From Buddleja alternifolia (taxonomy: Eukaryota; Streptophyta; Magnoliopsida; Lamiales; Scrophulariaceae): a DNA stretch of 64,000 nt. The DNA lies in contig CM033391.1 of assembly GCA_019426215.1 (NCBI GenBank), positions 12,016,708 through 12,080,707 of the forward strand, written 5' to 3'. The notes under the pieces are model-generated. The model was given only the letters and a program-made list of their open reading frames with translations, did not search any database and was not told where the DNA came from. How positions within the stretch are numbered: position 1 is the first letter of the stretch; each line of letters starts with the position of its first letter. Of the stretch, positions 61,115 to 64,000 are shown in pieces. The position numbers were made by a program, and so were the translations under genes.

Positions 61115-61127
61115 GGCTCTGATACCA
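61115..61127 (-). other. Primer-binding site of Copia element C
   Basis: On the minus strand TGGTATCAGAGCC matches the initiator-Met PBS. The LTR begins one base away, at 61129. Confidence 0.9.
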
Positions 61128-61128
61128 C

Positions 61129-62194
61129 TGTTGTGAATCGAACCAGCGAATTAAAAAAAATTCTCTATTCACAAAGTCCGGATTCAATTCACTTTTTGAT
61201 AATTGTATAAACATTAAGATCAAAACATAAGAACAAGATGTAATCCAATTACCTTTTTCGATGAATTTCTAAAGCCAAGATTTTGAGAAGCAACGGATCA
61301 TTCCTTCCTTTAGATTATCACGCGAAAGATGATCTTCAATTCGTGAAGCTCGACCTCTTTTACCTTGGACGGGGTTAGAATACTAGGGTTTATGGGGATG
61401 GAGAAAGGATTTTAATATCTTTCGTGTGATCTTCAATTCGTGAAGCTCGACCTCCTCTACCTCGGACGGGGTTGGAAGACTAGGGTTTATGGGGATGGAG
61501 AAAGGATTTTAATATCTTACTTTTTTTCACTCTCTAAGATGAAAAATTACATAAGTCATCTTTTTAGTTAAGCACCTGCTGTTTAAATAAAAAGTACTCC
61601 TTTGCCTAAGGAGAAGGGGGGGCGATTTGGCCTTACGGATAGGTTTACTAGGCTTCATCCAGTTCCAAGCCCTAAATATTTAAATAATATTCTCTGTCTA
61701 ATCCAATTGGTAATTAATTAAATATTAGGCTCCTTTTATTAATAGTACTTTGTTAAGTCTAAATTAATAATACTATTTAATATTTGATTGAATAAAATTA
61801 TTTAATTACAACAATTAAATATATTTATTATAATCGATACATATCCTTGATAATTTCCGCTTTAAGTGAAATTACCAAAATACCCTTTATGAAGTAAAAC
61901 TCCTTTATTTTATCATCTTTATATAGCACGACTCTCTAGACTCGTCTTGATTGGCATTGGGAGGATTCCAAGGATATAGTTATCATCAAGCCATTCCCGT
62001 GAAGCTATATCGAAACCCAATCAAGTACGAGATGAATATTTCATCACAAACCTTTAAGTTATAATTACCATATGAGTATAAATTCTTCACTGACACAATC
62101 CGATCAAGTAAGAGTCTTGGAATTTTAACCTAATACAACTTGATACTGTATTATAATCATACTAATGTGAAATTATCAAACTGCCTTTTGCATC
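61129..62194 (-). repeat. 5' LTR of Copia element C (truncated)
   Basis: It begins TGTTGTGAATCG on the plus strand next to the PBS. The stretch at about 61860-62180 read on the minus strand parallels LTR A near 29160-29420 (the ACTTGATCGGATTGTG to CCAATCAAGACGAG order). The outer end is missing because the Gypsy LTR starts at 62195. Confidence 0.75.
61331..61518. repeat. Two-copy tandem duplication, unit 98 bp
   Basis: Units starting GATCTTCAATTCGTGAAGC at 61331 and 61429 are about 90% identical by eye. They lie in the LTR of element C. Confidence 0.85.
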
Positions 62195-63797
62195 TGATAT
62201 ATGTTATTTTTACACTAGTTTTTCCCCGTTTATTGACTTGGTTTTGATTGTTTTCTTGATAATTTGATGACATATGATGCTTGGACCCTTGTTTTCTCAT
62301 ATTTTCTAGAATAACATATCATTTGGAGGAAAAACAAGGATTGAAGGTAAATCATGCAAAAAGATACAACACAACGTAAAATGCTATCTGCGCAGTGCTG
62401 GAGTTTTTGGAATCAATTTCTCTAACCATGTCCAAATTACACACTTGGTTTACCAATGGAAAGATAAGAGGCAAAGGTACATTTATTATGTTGAAGACAA
62501 AGATCCGATATGTAAGGAAGGAGGTGAAAACGTCATCGGAAGAGACGTCTTACGACGGAGTTTTCTCATTCAGTAACTTGTGAGACACGTTTATCCCCTA
62601 TAACGTTTGATTTAGGCCTTGTTGTCTTCTTGAGAGTTTTAGATCTTCGTTTGAGGATTCTATAGCAACTTGAATCAGCTTATTCCGACATCAGTAGAGA
62701 AAGTTATGCAAATTTTACCAAAACTGGTCAGAGGCAGAAATTGAACGCCGCGGCGTTCACCATCCAACGCCGCGGCGTTCGAGACAGAATGGTGACCACC
62801 GCGGCGTTCGACAAGCGAACGCCGCGGCGTTCGAGGCAGAGGGTTGGTCTATAAATACCCCTTTTAGCCATTTTTTACCCTAACTCACCTTGGATAGCAG
62901 CTGCCACACGAAAATAGAGAGAGAGGGAGCTTAGAAGAGACGATTGAAGGTCAAAACATGGAGAATTCAACAAGGAATCCACATCTCTACAAGAATTAGG
63001 GAGTTTTTACATATTTGTTTCTTGAATTTGTTCAAATCTCCTATGACTTGTATGATTTATATTTGCACTTTTGACATGAAAATGAGCTAAACTTGTTTGA
63101 TTGAGGTCATGGATAGGCCATTTATGTTATTTTGATTGTTGTTTTGTTGGTGTTTATTGGATTAATTTTGATTTTAGCTATGTATTCAATATTTGATCTC
63201 AATGCTACATTTACTTGATCACCAAGTGTTTGATAAAATGCCTAGGTTAGAGATCGAGAGATAATAACCTAGGGAAGATATAAACATTGAATACCCTATA
63301 GTTAAACCGACTAGAGATAGACTCAGTTTCTTTAGGTGGCTTTCCATTCACGTGGGGAATTCCTAGACCCTAAATGCATCCTCGTTAATCAGATTTTCAT
63401 ATAGAGATATATAGGAAATCGTTACCAAGGTTAGGGTTGCTATGCCAAGAGATTGGGTAGTACGTACGTTAGGGAATTTCGCCTTAGCTAAATCAATCTA
63501 ATAATCCAATAGAACCTAAATCACAATCGAAATGCATAATTGGTTGAACCATGTGCCTTGATCGCTTCTCTCTATTGTTTCTTCCCTTTATTTGGTGTGA
63601 CGTTGCCTTAGTTTATTTTCTAGTATTTATTAATTAGTTAATCAACCTTTTATCGACCGATTTAACTTAGAATTGAGTAATATAGTAGTCTTGGTACTTA
63701 GATTATAGTTGTCCCTGCGGATACGATAACCCCGGACTTAACCATCCACTTTACTACTTACGCGACCTAGTTCTCTTGCTAGGATTTTGTCGTGTCA
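62195..63797 (+). repeat. 5' LTR of a Gypsy element running out of the window
   Basis: The LTR starts TGATATATGTTATTTTTACA, ends TTGTCGTGTCA and is followed by a tRNA-Asp-type PBS, so it is a 5' LTR in plus orientation. TATAAATA at 62850-62857 is the promoter box, preceded by a GC-rich palindrome cluster. It is related in its ends and layout to the LTR at 26903-28273. Athila or Tat-like elements often use this PBS. Confidence 0.8.
62743..62833. promoter_or_regulatory. Cluster of AACGCCGCGGCGTT palindromes
   Basis: Perfect palindromes lie at 62743-62758 (GAACGCCGCGGCGTTC), 62766-62779 and 62816-62833 (CGAACGCCGCGGCGTTCG), with a fourth, half-preserved copy centred near 62802. The cluster ends 16 bp before the TATA box of the LTR. 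Its spacing and position suggest protein binding sites, but no known factor is assigned. Confidence 0.7.
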
Positions 63798-63803
63798 AGT
63801 TTT

Positions 63804-63821
63804 TGGCGCCGTTGCCGGGGA
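63804..63821 (+). other. Primer-binding site, tRNA-Asp type
   Basis: TGGCGCCGTTGCCGGGGA is the complement of the tRNA-Asp 3' end as I remember it. It lies 6 nt inside the LTR. Confidence 0.88.
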
Positions 63822-64000
63822 CAACTATGGTATCTAATATTGAGATTCTCTTATTCTTTCTGAGCTTAGATCAATTTTTTTTTCTACTAATTGTTTTGTC
63901 TTTCTTTGTGCGAGATTGATCTCATTAGTGCATGACACATTTACTCGAGGGGTAAGACTACAAAGGGAGACTCAACCACAGCAAGCCACGATGGAGACTC
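63822..64000 (+). other. Leader of the Gypsy element
   Basis: Sequence after the PBS, cut by the window end. The last bases (ACTCGAGGGGTAAGACTAC onward) may approach the gag start, but no gag motif is visible yet. Confidence 0.6.

Overview
The window looks like repeat-dense nuclear DNA of a flowering plant, probably a eudicot. It holds one confident host gene with plant-type introns and promoter boxes, at 2,615-3,266, encoding cytosolic ribosomal protein uS8/S15a. Almost all the rest is nested transposable elements. Calls rest on reading the sequence by eye: terminal repeats, target-site duplications (TSDs), primer-binding sites (PBS), polypurine tracts (PPT) and protein motifs. No database was searched.

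Left part (1-17,207): AT-rich intergenic DNA, the S15a gene with a 5'UTR intron, an antisense tRNA-type SINE (3,744-3,966), then a Ty3/Gypsy element resembling the Tat lineage on the minus strand (4,471-17,202, TSD ATTTT). It has lost gag, its pol is broken, and it carries an intron-containing extra ORF in antisense. A younger gag-only LTR element (8,060-12,620, TSD GGGTG) is nested in it.

Middle part (17,208-28,415): a tandem repeat, then an 8.7-kb Mutator-like element (17,877-26,597, 9-bp TSD TTAAAATAT). It contains no recognisable transposase. It holds a ~176-bp satellite with three-monomer periodicity, long arrays of a TGACGTA-type motif that reverse orientation around a degenerate telomere-like core, and four more satellite monomers. 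A 2.1-kb solo LTR (22,374-24,472) sits inside. A separate Gypsy-like LTR follows (26,903-28,273).

Right part (28,416-62,194): related, decayed Ty1/Copia elements. Copia A has its LTR at 28,416. Copia B has a 5' LTR remnant ending at 32,981 and its 3' LTR at 53,378-55,045. Copia C, on the minus strand, runs from about 55,046 to 62,194. Inside copia B is a hAT-like element (35,652-50,187), and inside that a 14-kb SIRE-type Copia element (35,817-49,835). The SIRE-type element has long gag and pol ORFs and a large third ORF after pol that appears to be spliced. Copia C is interrupted by a hAT-like MITE (55,677-56,324) and a SIRE-type solo LTR (56,913-58,389).

Right end (62,195-64,000): the LTR, tRNA-Asp-type PBS and leader of a further Gypsy element that runs out of the window. 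Its LTR has a cluster of perfect GC-rich palindromes just upstream of the TATA box.

The most interesting items are the satellite-carrying Mutator-like element, the intron-containing third ORF of the SIRE-type element, and the palindrome arrays in the two related Gypsy-like LTRs.
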